Assembly: GCF_029784135.1 (NCBI RefSeq) | Contig: NC_073744.1 | Coordinates: 109,163,766-109,227,765, forward strand | Direction of reading: 5' to 3' | Source: Toxorhynchites rutilus septentrionalis | Taxonomy: Eukaryota; Arthropoda; Insecta; Diptera; Culicidae | Length of the DNA stretch: 64,000 nt | In this document: positions 45,550-58,669 of the stretch, one piece after another | How positions within the stretch are numbered: the stretch's first letter is position 1 | How the letters are laid out: each line of letters starts with the position of its first letter | The notes under the pieces: model-generated | The model's input: the letters and a program-made list of their open reading frames with translations, nothing else | Database searches by the model: none | Told to the model about the DNA's origin: nothing | Made by a program: the position numbers and the translations under genes

Positions 45550-48500
45550 TAACAGGTGGTTATCGAGTTGGCATTAACCACTGGTGGGCTTCCAGTATCG
45601 AGGAAAATGTGGAAATATCTAATCGTTACTGAGAATAATCTGCCAGTTCCTCTGGGAATTTTCCAAATATATTCATGTGAAAGAGTTTAATTGAATGTTT
45701 TCTATCCATGTTACACTGTGACCAAATATGTTTCAATCAAGTGCTATTAACAGGTGGTTTTCGAGTTGGCATTAACCAATGGTGGGCTTCCAGTATCGAG
45801 GAAAATGTGGAAATATCTAATCGTTACTGAAAATAATCTGCCAGTTCCTTTGGGAATTTTCAAAATATATTCATGTGAAAGAGTTTAATTGAATGTTTTC
45901 TATCCATGTAACACTGTGACCAAATACATTTGGTTTTGTGGTTTTTCAATCAATCGCAATTAACAGGATAGCTTCAGAAGATTATTCTTCCCCATCAGTA
46001 GGATATTTCCGTATCCAATATTGTATGCGCCCGCAATCGATTATTGCTCAGTCGCCGAAAGTTCCGAGCTCAGAGAGTTCATTCCCCTCTAGTTTGCCTT
46101 CCAAATTGCCATCGTAAACCACACCTTCTCTCGGTTCAATCACACACAAAAAGCATACTTAAGCGATATTCTGGTGGTGAGACACATTCATTTTTCGTGA
46201 GGACATCGACAAGACAACATCGTTGCCTAACGTGCTGGAGGAGGTGGACGGCGAAGGATCGACACATACACGCGCAGAACTCTTTCCGTTAGGATGCCAT
46301 TCAGCATCGAGAAAGTTCCGGAAAGATCTAATCATTGCTGGAAAATAATCTGCCAGTTCCTTTGGGAATTTTCAAAATATATTCATGTGAAAGAGTTTAA
46401 TTGAATGTTTTCTATCCATGTAACACTGTGACCAAATATGTTTCAATCAAGTGCTATTAACAGGTGGTTATCGAGTTGGCATTAACCACTGGTGGGCTTC
46501 CAGTATCGAGGAAAATGTGGAAATATCTAATCGTTACTTAAAATAATCTGCCAGTTCCTTTGGGAATTTTCAAAATATATTCATGTGAAAGAGTTTAATT
46601 GAATGTTTTCTATCCATGTTACACTGTGACCAAATATGTTTCAATCAAGTGCTATTAACAGGTGGTTATCGAGTTGGCATTAACCACTGGTGGGCTTCCA
46701 GTATTGAGGAAAATGTGGAAATATCTAATCGTTACTGAAAATAATCTGCCAGTTCCTTTGGGAATTGTCAAAATATATTCATGTGAAAGAGTTTAATTGA
46801 ATGTTTTCTATCCACTGTTTTCTATAACACTGTGACCAAATACATTTGGTTTTGTGGTTTTTCAATCAATCGCAATTAACAGGATAGCTTCAGAAGATTA
46901 TTCTTCCCCATCAGTAGGATATTTCCTTATCCAATATTGTATGCGCCCGCAATCGATTATTGCTCAGTCGCCGAAAGTTCCGAGCTCAGAGAGTTCTTTC
47001 CCCTCTAGTTTGCCTTCCAAATTGCCATCGTAAACCACACCTTCTCTCGATTCAATCACACACAAAAAGCATACTTAAGCGATATTCTGGTGGTGAGACA
47101 CATTCATTTTTCGTGAGGACATCGACAAGACAACATCGTTGCCTAACGTGCTGGAGGAGGTGGACGGCGAAGGATCGACACATACACGCGCAGAACTCTT
47201 TCCGTTAGGATGCCATTCAGCATCGAGAAAGTTCCGGAAAGATCTAATCATTGCTGGAAAATAATCTGCCAGTTCCTTTGGGAATTTTCAAAATATATTC
47301 ATGTGAAAGAGTTTAATTGAATGTTTTCTATCCATGTTACACTGTGACCAAATATGTTTCAACCAAGTGCTATTAACAGGTGGTTATCGAGTTGGCATTA
47401 ACCACTGGTGGGCTACCAGTATCGAGGAAAATGTGGAAATATCTAATCGTTACTGAAAATAATCTGCCAGTTCCTTTGGGAATTTTCAAAATATATTCAT
47501 GTGAATGAATTTAATTGAATGTTTTCTATCCATGTAACACTGTGACCAAATATGTTTTAATCAAGTGCTATTAACAGGTGGTTATCGAGTTGGCATTAAC
47601 CACTGGTGGGCTTCCAGTATCGAGGAAAATGTGGAAATAACTAATCGTTACTGAAAATAATCTGCCAGTTCCTCTGGGAATTTTCAAAATATATTCATGT
47701 GAAAGAGTTTAATTGAATGTTTTCTATCCATGTAACACTGTGACCAAATATGTTTCAATCAAGTGCTATTGACAGGTGGTTATCGAATTAGCATTAACCA
47801 CTGGTGGGCTTCCAGTATCGAGGAAAATGTGGAAATATCTAATCGTTACTGAAAATAATCTGCCAGTTCCTTTGGGAATTTTCAAAATATATTCAATCAA
47901 TCGCAATCAACAGGATAGCTTCTGAAGATTATTCTTCCCCATCAGTAGGATATTTCCGTATCCAATATTGGATGCATAAAACCTTGTGCCTCCAACGTAA
48001 CGCTCTCGTTTTCGAAGTTCTCCAAATATTCATTCATTCAGAATGAATTCAGATTCAACTTCATACAAATGATCTCTAAATCAACGATAGTCCTACGTCA
48101 CCCTTGCGGTTATACCATAGATATAACCCACTTCCTGTTTTTTTATTTGTACTTAGTTGAGATTTCTATGCCAAATAACACGCCTTGAATGCATTCTGAG
48201 TGGCAAGCTCTAGAATACGCGTGATCACAGTGCAAGTCGGAGGAAATTTCTTTGACGAAAAATTCCCCCGACCAGAACGGGAATCGAACCCGAACACCCG
48301 GCATGTTAGTTATGACGCTAACCACTCGGCCAAGGGAGCACATCGTAAACCACACCTTCTCTCGATTCAATCACACACAAAAAGCATACTTAAGCGATAT
48401 TCTGGTGGTGAGACACATTCATTTTTCGTGAGGACATCGACAAGACAACATCGTTGCCTAACGTGCTGGAGGAGGTGGACGGCGAAGGATCGGCACATAC

Positions 48501-49130
48501 ACGCGCAGAACTCTTTCCGTTAGGATGCCATTCAGCATCGAGAAAGTTCCGGAAAGATCTAATCATTGCTGGAAAATAATCTGCCAGTTCCTTTGGGAAT
48601 TTTCAAAATATATTCATGTAAAAGAGTTTAATTGAATGTTTTCTATCAATGTTACACTGTGACCAAATATGTTTCAATCAAGTGCTATTAACAGGTGGTT
48701 ATCGAGTTGGTATTAACCACTGGTGGGCTTCCAGTATCGAGGAAAATGTGGAAATATCTAATCGTTACTGAATATAATCTGCTAGTTCCTCTGGAAATTT
48801 TCAAAATATATTCATGTGAAAGAGTTTAATTGAATGTTTTCTATCCATGTAACACTGTGACCAAATATGTTTCAATCAAGTGCTATTAACAGGTGGTTAT
48901 CGAGTTGGCTTCCAGTATCGAGGAAAATGTGGAAATATCTAATCGTTACTGAAAATAATCTGTCAGTTCCTTTGGGAATTTTCAAAATATATTCATGTTA
49001 AAAAGTTTATTTGAATGTTTTCTTTCCATGTAACACGGTGATCAAATACATTTGGTTTTGTGGTTTTTCAATCAATCGCAATTAACAGGATAGGTTCTGA
49101 AGATTATTCTTCCCCATCAGTAGGATATTT
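45550..49130 (+). repeat. Satellite array of copy 2
   Basis: 198-bp units with spacer units at 46044 and 46960 and a partial one at 48342. One unit has a private 13-bp duplication (CCACTGTTTTCTATAAC near 46814). Another has a 24-bp loss (GAGTTGGCTTCCAG at 48902). Confidence 0.9.
48148..48341 (-). mobile_element. tRNA-derived SINE (type 1), second copy
   Basis: The minus strand begins GTGCTCCCTTGGCCGAGTGG, with B box GGTTCGATTCC and the same body as 33425-33624. It sits directly against a family right end (TTTTTTTATTTGTAC) and, on its head side, inside a satellite spacer unit at CATCGTAAACC. It therefore marks a junction between two element pieces. Confidence 0.82.
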
Positions 49131-49316
49131 CCGTATCCAATATTGGATGCATAAAACCTTGTGCCTCCAACGTAACGCTCTCGTTTTCGAAGTCGCCCAA
49201 ATATCCATTCATTCAGAATGAATTCAGATTCAACTTCAAACAAATGATCTCTAAATCAACGATAGTCCTACGTCACCCTTGCGGTTATACCATAGATATA
49301 ACCCACTTCCTGTTTT

Positions 49317-50440
49317 TTTTTCAAAACCACGAGTACTACGTTTTCTAAATTGGAACCATTCCATAAAACAAGGCGCTTTTCAGGGCCATTAAACCTACCA
49401 AAAAAGAGTTTAGAAGATACAGTTCAATGATTTCTAAAACATTATCCAAAATAATAATAAAACACAAATTAATTTTTTCATAATTTGTTTGCCAGGATAT
49501 GATGAGTATGTGAATTTGGCAGTTGTTCTGAGCTTATTGATAGTTGGGGACTTTCCTGATTATTCAATTTTCACCAATTCTTAAATTGTTTCCAGATTGA
49601 AAGTACAGTAATTTACAATTAGTTCGACATTTAGCTAATTGGACGGACATGTAATGCGACTTATTTAGTTGGACATTTTTGTAAACATAGAGATCCAAAT
49701 TATGACCCCAAATTGAAAGTCGACACTGTACCACTGTCATCGTAAATATTCAATTACAGGTTGAAATCGCCTCCAATGCGACACTGAGTGGCGCTTCGGC
49801 ACATCGCATTGAATGTAATTTACTGTAAAATATGTCACAAGCTGGATGGGAAGAAATTTTCCAACTGTGAAAGCTGTGGCGAGTGGCAAATGCAATCGCT
49901 AAACAGAAAGGTTTAGCCGAACAAGATGGGGATATCGAGTGATAACAAAACAATAAACTCTTTGGATTGAAGATAATTATGTGATCCTGAAAAGGACCCT
50001 CTTTAGCCTGCATGTGAATACCACCAGTATACCTAACAGCGATTATAGAGTTTCGGCCGTCGGAGTGCTCGAGTTGGCTTGCAAAGCTGCTCACGACAAT
50101 CAGAAAACCCGCATCAAGAACAGAGCAACTTCGGTTCGGCGCTCATCAAGGCAACAATTAGTTTCAGTGAGTGGCAAAGTGTTTCTCCGGCACGTCGCAT
50201 TAAATGTAATTTACTGAACAACATGTCACAAGCTGGATGGGAAGAAATTTTCCAACTGTGAAAGCTGTGGCGAGTGGCAAACGCAATAGCTAAACAGGAA
50301 GGTATTACCAAACAAGATGGGAAATCGAGTGATAACAAAAACACAACACCAAAGGTTCTTTTCAGAACCATCAACATATTCATAAAGAGTAAACAGTAAA
50401 CTAATCCATTTTTCAGGTAGATAGGTAGGTATTCACGTAT
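49317..50440 (+). mobile_element. H2A-carrying element, copy 1, right part, with histone stem-loops
   Basis: It resumes at TCAAAACCACGAG, matching 63249 on. It has histone-type stem-loops at 49372-49387 (GGCGCTTTTCAGGGCC, one mismatch), at 49983-49998 on the minus strand (degenerate) and at 50354-50369 (GGTTCTTTTCAGAACC, perfect). A second partial H2A reading VLELACKAAHDNQKTRIKNR lies at 50065-50125. The block ATGTCACAAGCTGGATGGGA occurs twice, at 49831 and 50222. No clear right end was found. Confidence 0.7.
50041..50369 (+). pseudogene. Second H2A fragment with intact histone stem-loop
   Basis: It covers the H2A alpha-3 region (LELACKAAHDNQKTRIKNR) with Gly to Cys and other changes, then diverged sequence. 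It ends with GGTTCTTTTCAGAACC and CATCAAC, an ideal replication-dependent histone 3' end. The coding part is a fragment only. Confidence 0.75.
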
Positions 50441-50514
50441 TCAAAATAAAACAATATATTTAAAATATATATTTAACAAAAGATGTCCCCTTTGTATTGT
50501 CCTACGTCCTACGT

Positions 50515-51868
50515 TGAGCGCCACATATGCGGTTCTGTAACGCAAGTACGAGGAAATCCAATTTGTGATTGAATCTGGAAATCCCATGTGCTTCATTTTC
50601 TCGATGAGCATAGTATGCGGAACCGTATCGAACGCTTTCGCGAAGTCAACGTATACTGCGTCAACTTGTCGTCTATCTTCTACTTCGCGAGACAGGGCAG
50701 TGACGTAGCACATAAGATTCGTAGTAGTAGAGCGATGCTTCATGAACCCGTGTTGTCCTTCAAAAATAATGGGGGACATCACGTTGTACAAAACTTTGTG
50801 CACCAACCTTTCAAATACTTTACTAATACAACACAGTATAGTAACGCCACGATAATTCTCCACTTTTTTGTAGTTGCCAGACTTGTGAATGGGAACGATG
50901 TAGGCAGCTTTCCAGGCTTCCGGAAAGGTCATTTCACGAAGTGACTGGTTAAACAAGAGGGTAATTGGTGCCGCTAATTCCCTCGAGCAGTTCTTCAGCA
51001 GTAGGGGAGGTATACCATCCGTCCCGCATCCCTTTCTGATGTCCAGGGCATCGATAGTTTCCACAATTTCATTTTCGGTGAACTGGATCACTGGCAGGTC
51101 GATGTTGTATGCAGGAATGTGAGCAAAACAACCGCGTCTTGGTACCGGTGACTCTTTGCTAAACACGCTCCCGAAGAACATAGCGAAGAGGTTCGCGGCT
51201 TCTGCGATTGTGTTGGCTTGGATACCATTGAAGTTGACGCTACGAGGGATTCGAGTGGATGCTTGCCTTTTTTTCACAAAATCCCAGAAGCACGATGGGT
51301 TTTGTTTTACGCTAGTCTGAATCCTGGCAATGTAGTTGCTGTAACTGTCGAACAGCACTGTCTTGTATTGCAGTTCGACATTTCGAAGATAGTTCCGATC
51401 GCTTACAGACTTCGAATTGAAGAAGCGGTGACGAGCTTTCCTAAGAATGTTGCGCAGGTTCCGGAGTTCGGGGGTCCACCACGGTTTGCTAGACATTGAT
51501 CTGAATGAACGTCTTCTGCGAGGCACATTGTCATTAAGCACTGCATAGAGCTTGTCATAGAATGCTGATAACAGTTGTTCTATTGGTCCGGTTTGCTGTA
51601 AGAAGTCCCAATTGATAGCGCTCAGAACCGTTTTTAACTGCGCGAAATTGCATAGGTTGAAGTCATAGGAAGGATTATCGTCTAACTCGGTGTGCATAAT
51701 TAGATCGTCGTTGTCCTCGTCGAGTAGTATAACAAAGGGTGCATGGTGATTGTCCACTGACAACAGAGGCGAGCCGGGTTCGATTACGTCCAACTGCTCT
51801 GGAAGGCTCACAAATGCTAGATCAAGAAGCCTGTCGTTCGCGTTCAGGTATTGGTTGACTTGTTGCAA
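50515..51868 (-). pseudogene. CR1/Jockey-like LINE fragment: end of endonuclease and RT
   Basis: Open from 51868 to about 50515. It starts in the endonuclease C-terminus (the SVDNHHAPFVI stretch holds the SDH-equivalent). A linker with SKPWWTPELRNLRN follows, typical of this superfamily. RT motifs follow: GTDGIPPLLLKNC, VENYRGVTILCCISKVFE, FEGQHGFMKHRST and AVYVDFAKAFDTVPH. It breaks off before the (Y/F)ADD box at ATATGTGGCGCTCAACGTAGGACGTAG. No stop interrupts the 450 codons, so it was recently active. The N-terminus is also absent. Confidence 0.85.
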
Positions 51869-52473
51869 TCAATAATTAAAGACAAGTATAACAATAGTAG
51901 CAAACTCCTTTTAACTTAACAAAGAGACATGAGAATAACAAATAAATTAAATGCAGAACAAAATTTTATAAATATTACGTTGATAAATAACAAAAAATAT
52001 ATAACAAGTATTCAATATTAAATTGTCTTTCATTGTAGCGATACAAAATATGATAATCATTAAGTCATGTAAGGCATGAACTTTTAATCGGTGCAATATA
52101 GATTATTATCACACGCGGAGTCCGTTCTCAGAGTTTAATTACTGGAGAGCAATAGACAATCTATTACACAACCGCGACGTACTAGAGCAATACGAATACG
52201 GTTAGCTATGGATTCATGCGATTCGGTTCGGTTTACAAATCAATTATACGCGCGTCTGTGAGAACGTATGCTATCCAGATTAATGAAATTATTGGCCAAA
52301 GATCATTTCGTAATGGTTCATCTCACAATTTTATTCGAGTAATTCGTAAACAGAAGCAAATCAACTTCTGTATTTATGAGTTGTTGAAAATTTATCAGTC
52401 TAATTAACTCTGGCTGGTACGCGTTCATTCTTAGCATAACTGCTCTACTATTGGTACCACAATGATTAGATTT
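51869..52473. other. Unassigned AT-rich spacer
   Basis: 600 bp without a convincing gene or repeat on either strand. Confidence 0.4.
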
Positions 52474-52993
52474 TTGACGTAGGACTACGTCTAACCGGAA
52501 GATATAGGGGGTGAAATGGAAATCTAGGCACTGAACAAGTAGGAAAAAATGCAAGATTTGGAACGCTTATAACTCGAGCATTTCTCAATAGATCGCAAAG
52601 GTTTTTGCATCAATTGATAGGAAATATATCTACGCATCTATCATAACGAATAACATTTCATTTTTCTTGAGATAAATAATTGAATAATTGTGAAATATCA
52701 AGCATTGTCAAAATGCACTATGTGCCCATTTTTGATTGGTCCATTTTGTGCTCCTCAAATCATACCGACCAAAACGGGCAACCAGAGCAGCAGCGAAATA
52801 GAATGAAGCACGATTGGAAAGGAAAAAGAAAAAAATGAACGAAACATTGGTCGCAGTCTCACACATGCGTAATTTTCGAGCCAGCCAGTCAGCTTAAAAA
52901 TCCCCGCTCCGCTACCGTAACGATCATTCTCATTCAAACCGTACACCAAATCGCTTCGCATCACAACACATCAACAAACCAACCCAAGCAGCC
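52474..52993 (+). mobile_element. H2A-carrying Helentron-like element, copy 2, left part
   Basis: Collinear with 44196-44715 and highly similar, from the left end to the last bases before the H2A start codon. It is interrupted here by LINE copy E. AACCCAAGCAGCC (52981-52993) is one copy of the target duplication. Confidence 0.85.
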
Positions 52994-53980
52994 TTTTTTT
53001 TTTATAAAATATATATTTTATTAAGGCTCATATGGCGTCAGCCTAACGGGGCCGGGAGTTCATTATTTTGACAATGTTTGCTTAGACTATGTTAGTAATA
53101 TGTAACCGATTACTCGCGGTTGACTCGAGGTTAGTATTACAAGTGTTCTCATAATTGGTATGTCGCAGTCTTCGATGCTCTGTACGTGTGCCCGACACGG
53201 GATACTTCCTATTGGGATGCAGCTGACCATTAATCAGCAACGCCCCCCTAGTCTGTACCCCATATCTAGCGTGCTGCGTCTTTCTCGACTCGATGAATCC
53301 AGGATAGAATGGTCACTAGCCGGCGCAATCATCAGCTCGTGTAGAGTTGTCATGAGCGGTACAACCTTTGGCTCTTGTTGAATAATCAGTGGACTGCACA
53401 ACCTTCGGCCCGTGCATCTGTAAAGAGTGTGTGTATGTATTGCCGCGACTAAGTAAAAGTTTATCGATCGGATAGGAGGGATATGAAACGGGGACACAAC
53501 GAAGGAAACATCATTAAACGTTGACATCGGCGTTTCTGAGGAACAGGTATAGATGAAGCAGAAGATCAGGATCCCGGCTACCTAAGATATCCCGGACGGG
53601 GATATCCGATTGTCTGCCTTGTGCTCTCAGTGCTCTAGAGAGCTGAGAGCGAGCAGCATGGAACCGGATACACAACCAGACAACATGCTCGATGTCGTGG
53701 TAACCATCGCCACAATCACAAAGATTATTTGCTGCGAGCCCAATGCGATAGAGATGCGCGTTTAGGTTGTAGTGATTGGACATAAGCCGAGATATCACGC
53801 GAATGAAATCACGACCTACATTCAATCCCTTGAACCATGCACTCGTCGAGACCTTATGGATAATCGTGTGTAACCAACGACCGAACTCATCACCACTCCA
53901 CATGCGCTGCCAACTTACGAGCGTATACTGACGAGGAATGTGCAAAAATTCATTATAAGCAATTTGCCTTTCAAAAACAA

Positions 53981-53996
53981 GGCGCTTTTCAGGGCC
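53981..53996 (+). other. Histone-type 3' stem-loop carried at the element's extended end
   Basis: GGCGCTTTTCAGGGCC with flanking ACAA and ATTAAACC matches 49372-49387 in the H2A element, including the same mismatch in the stem. It lies outside the canonical right end of the satellite-bearing element. Confidence 0.85.
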
Positions 53997-54194
53997 ATTA
54001 AACCTTCCAAAAAACAGGAAGTGGGTTATATCTATGGTATAACCGCAAGGGAGACGTAGGACTATCGTTGATTTAGAGATCATTTGTATGAAGCTGAATC
54101 TGAATTCATTCTGAATAAATGAATATTTGGAGAACTTCGAAAACGAGAGCGTTACGTTGGAGGCACAAGGTTTTATGCATCCAATATTGGATAC

Positions 54195-57100
54195 GGAAAT
54201 ATCCTACTGATGGGGAAGAATAATCTTCAGAAGCTATCCTGTTGATTGCAATTGATTGAAAAACCACAAAACCAAATGTATTTGGTCACAGTGTTACATG
54301 GACAGAAAACATTCAATTAAACTCTTTCACATGAATATATTTTGAAAATTCCCAAAGGAACTGGCAGATTATTTTCAGTAACGATTAGATATTTCCACAT
54401 TTTCCTCGATACTGGAAGCCCACCAGTGGTTAATGCCAACTCGATAACCACCTGTTAATAGCACTTGATTGAAACATATTTGGTCACAGTGTTACATGGA
54501 TAGAAAACATTCAATTAAACTCTTTCACATGAATATATTTTGAAAATTCCCAGAGGAACTGGCAGATTATTTTCAGTAACGATTAGTTATTTCCACATTT
54601 TCCTCGATACTGGAAGCCCACCAGTGGTTAATGCCAACTAGATAACCACCTGTTAATAGCACTTGTTTGAAACATATTTGGTCACAGTGTTACATGGATA
54701 GAAAACATTCAATTAAACTCTTTCACATGAATATATTTTGAAAATTCCCAAAGGAACTGGCAGATTATTCTCCAGCAATGATTAGATCTTTCCGGAACTT
54801 TCACGATGCTGAATGGCATCCTAACGGAAATAGTTCTGCGCGTGTATGTGTCGATCCTTCGCCGTCCACCTCCTCCAGCACGTTAGGCAACGATGTTGTC
54901 TTGTCGATGTCCTCACGAAAAATGAATGTGTCTCACCACCAGAATATCGCTTAAGTATGCTTTTTGTGTGTGATTGAATCGAGAGAAGGTGTGGTTTACG
55001 ATGGCAATTTGGAAGGCAAACTAGAGGGGAATGAACTCTCTGAGCTCGGAACTTTCGGCGACTGAGCAATAATCGATTGCGGGCGCATACAATATTGGAT
55101 ACGGAAATATCCTACTGATGGGGAAGAATAATCTTCTGAAGCTATCCTGTTAATTGCGATTGATTGAAAAACCACAAAACCAAATGTATTTGGTCACAGT
55201 GTTACATGGATAGAAAACATTCAATTAAACTCTTTCACATAAATATATTTTGAAAATTCCTAGAGGAACTGGCAGATTATTTTCAGTAACGATTAGATAT
55301 TTCCACATTTTCCTCGATACTGGAAGCATACCAGTGGTTAATGCCAACTCGATAACCACCTGTTAATAGCACTTGATTGAAACATATTTGGTCACAGTGT
55401 AACATGCATAGAAAACATTCAATTAAACTCTTTCACATGAATATATTTTGAAAATTCCCAGAGGAACTGGCAGATTATTTTCAGTAACGATTAGATATTT
55501 CCACATTTTCCTCGATACTGGAAGCCCACCAGTGGTTAATGCCAACTCGATAACCACCTGTTAATAGCACTTGGTTGAAACATATTTGGTCACAGTGTAA
55601 CATGGATAGAAAACATTCAATTAAATTCTTTCACATGAATATATTTTGAAAATTCCCAAAGGAACTGGCAGATTATTTTCCAGCAATGATTAGATCTTTC
55701 CGGAACTTTCTCGATGCTGAATGGCATCCTAACGGAAAGAGTTCTGCGCGTGTATGTGTCGATCCTCCGCCGTCCACCTCCTCCAGCACGTTAGGCAACG
55801 ATGTTGTCTTGTCGATGTCCTCACGAAAAATGAATGTGTCTCACCACCAGAATATCGCTTAAGTATGCTTTTTGTGTGTGATTGAATCGAGAGAAGGTGT
55901 GGTTTACGATGGCAATTTGGAAGGCAAACTAGAGGGGAATGAACTCTCTGAGCTCGGAACTTTCGGCGACTGAGCAATAATCGATTGCGGGCGCATACAA
56001 TATTGGATACGGAAATATCCTACTGATGGGGAAGAATAATCTACTGAAGCTATCCTGTTAATTGCGATTGATTGAAAAACCACAAAACCAAATGTATTTG
56101 GTCACAGTGTTACATGGATAGAAAACATTCAATTAAACTCTTTCACATAAATATATTTTGAAAATTCCTAGAGGAACTGGCAGATTATTTTCAGTAACGA
56201 TTAGATATTTCCACATTTTCCTCGATACTGGAAGCCTACCAGTGGTTAATGCCAACTCGATAACCACCTGTTAATAGCACTTGGTTGAAACATATTTGGT
56301 CACAGTGTAACATGGATAGAAAACATTCAATTAAATTCTTTCACATGAATATATTTTGAAAATTCCCAAAGGAACTGGCAGATTATTTTCCAGCAATGAT
56401 TAGATCTTTCCGGAACTTTCTCGATGCTGAATGGCATCCTAACGGAAAGAGTTCTGCGCGTGTATGTGTCGATCCTTCGCCGTCCACCTCCTCCAGCACG
56501 TTAGGCAACGATGTTGTCTTGTCGATGTCCTCACGAAAAATGAATGTGTCTCACCACCAGAATATCGCTTAAGTATGCTTTTTGTGTGTGATTGAATCGA
56601 GAGAAGGTGTGGTTTACGATGGCAATTTGGAAGGCAAACTAGAGGGGAATGAACTCTCTGAGCTCGGAACTTTCGGCGACTGAGCAATAATCGATTGCGG
56701 GCGCATACAATATTGGATACGGAAATATCCTACTGATGGGGAAGAATAATCTTCTGAAGCTATCCTGTTAATTGCGATTGATTGAAAAACCACAAAACCA
56801 AATGTATTTGGTCACAGTGTTACATGGATAGAAAACATTCAATTAAACTCTTTCACATGAATATATTTTGAAAATTCCCAAAGGAACTGGCAGATTATTT
56901 TCAGTAACGATTAGATATTTCCACATTTTCCTCGATACTGGAAGCCCACCAGTGGTTAATGCCAACTCGAAAACCACCTGTTAATAGCACTTGATTGAAA
57001 CATATTTGGTCACAGTGTAACATGGATAGAAAACATTCAATTAAACTCTTTCACATGAATATATTTTGAAAATTCCCAGAGGAACTGGCAGATTATTTCC

Positions 57101-58090
57101 AGTAACGATTAGTTATTTCCACATTTTCCTCGATACTGGAAGCCCACCAGTGGTTAATACCAACTCGATAACCACCTGTTAATAGCACTTGAATGAAACA
57201 TATTTGGTCACAGTGTTACATGGATAGAAAACATTCAATTAAACTCTTTCACATGAATATATTTTGAAAATTCCCAAAGGAACTGGCAGATTATTTTCCA
57301 GCAATGATTAGATCTTTCCGGAACTTTCTCGATGCTGAATGGCATCCTAACGGAAAGAGTTCTGCGCGTGTATGTGTCGATCCTTCGCCGTCCACCTCCT
57401 CCAGCACGTTAGGCAACGATGTTGTCTTGTCGATGTCCTCACGAAAAATGAATGTGTCTCACCACCAGAATATCGCTTAAGTATGCTTTTTGTGGGTGAT
57501 TGAATCGAGACTAGGTGTGGTTTACGATGGCAATTTGGAAGGCAAACTAGAGGGGAATGAACTCTCTGAGCTCGGAACTTTCGGCGAATGAGCAATAATC
57601 GATTGCGGGCGCATACAATATTGGATACGGAAATATCCTACTGATGGGGAAGAATAATCTTCTGAAGCTATCCTGTTAATTGCGATTGATTGAAAAACCA
57701 CAAAACCAAATGTATTTGGTCACAGTGTTACATGGATAGAAAACATTCAATTAAACCCTTTCACATGAATATATTTTGAAAATTCCCAAAGGAACTGGCA
57801 GATTATTTTCAGTAACGATTAGATATTTCCACATTTTCCTCGATACTGGAAGCCCACCAGTGGATAATGCCAACTCGATAACCACCTGTTAATAGCACTT
57901 GATTGAAACATATTTGGTCACAGTGTAACATGGATATAAAACATTCAATTAAACTCTTTCACATGAATATATTTTGAAAATTCCCAGAGGAACTGGCAGA
58001 TTATTTTCAGTAACGATTAGATATTTCCACATTTTCCTCGATACTGGAAGCCCACCAGTGGTTAATTCCAACTCGATAACCACCTGTTAA
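54195..58090 (-). repeat. Satellite array of copy 3
   Basis: 198-bp units plus four ~515-bp spacer units (the ends at 55069, 55977, 56687 and 57595 mark equivalent points, spaced 908, 710 and 908 bp). Blocks therefore hold two, one and two 198-bp units. Sequence variants such as CACATAAATATA (55237 and 56145) are shared between neighbouring blocks. Confidence 0.9.
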
Positions 58091-58669
58091 TAGCCGCGCG
58101 TGTATGTGTGTGTAGCGATGTCTTCCCAGGGAACCGTTTGTGGCATCTCTCTCCTCCTGATAGATTCCCTTCTGGCCTAGGGTGCACAAACAGGCTCTTG
58201 GTGACACCGTTCATCCGCGCTTTCATGATAAATAAAGAGCTTCACCGCAACAGCGACAACATGCTCCAATCGCTGTTCAATTAGAACTGAGTGGATTTCC
58301 GAGCGCCGCTCGCTTATATACCGATTGGTGATTTCAATAGCCTGTTTTGAAAGCAATTTTAAGACTATTGAAACAAGTTTTTGGATCAAAAAGTAACAAG
58401 TATATAACGCGTAGACATTTTATCTTTTGAATTAAGTGTTTTTCATACCATTTCGTTCAGTTGTTTAGGAGCTATTAACGCTCAAAATCTCGGTCTCCGG
58501 CGTAACGCTTTCGTTTTCGAAACTTTGATTTTACACCCCGGTATAGAAATGAAAGACGTAGTCCTACGTCAAAAGTGTGCCTTCTAAAGCGCCCACCTTA
58601 GCTAGCGAGTCCGCTTTCTCATTCCCCGGAATCGAGCAATGAGAGGGAACCCATACTAAGGTAATCTTG

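Larger units (their letters stand above)
45069..49316 (+). mobile_element. Satellite-bearing Helentron-like element, copy 2, with two right ends
   Basis: One left end (TTGACG at 45067-45069) but two right ends (48095-48141 and 49265-49316). Between them lie a SINE and a left-truncated piece of the same element. The paralogous site at 63244 is GAAATG, eight T's, CAAAACC, so everything from 45069 to 49316 was added at one T-run without target duplication. The left domain is nearly identical to that of copy 1. Confidence 0.82.
53978..58574 (-). mobile_element. Satellite-bearing Helentron-like element, copy 3, with 3' read-through
   Basis: The left end is reversed at 58574 (GACGTAGTCCTACGTCAA). 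The canonical right end is reversed at 54014 (CAGGAAGTGGGTTATATC). Between that and LINE sequence lie about 36 extra bases (53978-54013) that match the H2A element's 3' region, histone stem-loop included. LINE copy B has CACACTTTTTGAAAGG uninterrupted, so the insertion added 53978-58574 at a T-run without duplication. Confidence 0.82.

Noticed and set aside
48148..48341. A tRNA gene on the minus strand
   Set aside because: A and B boxes are present but the cloverleaf is not credible and a SINE body follows.
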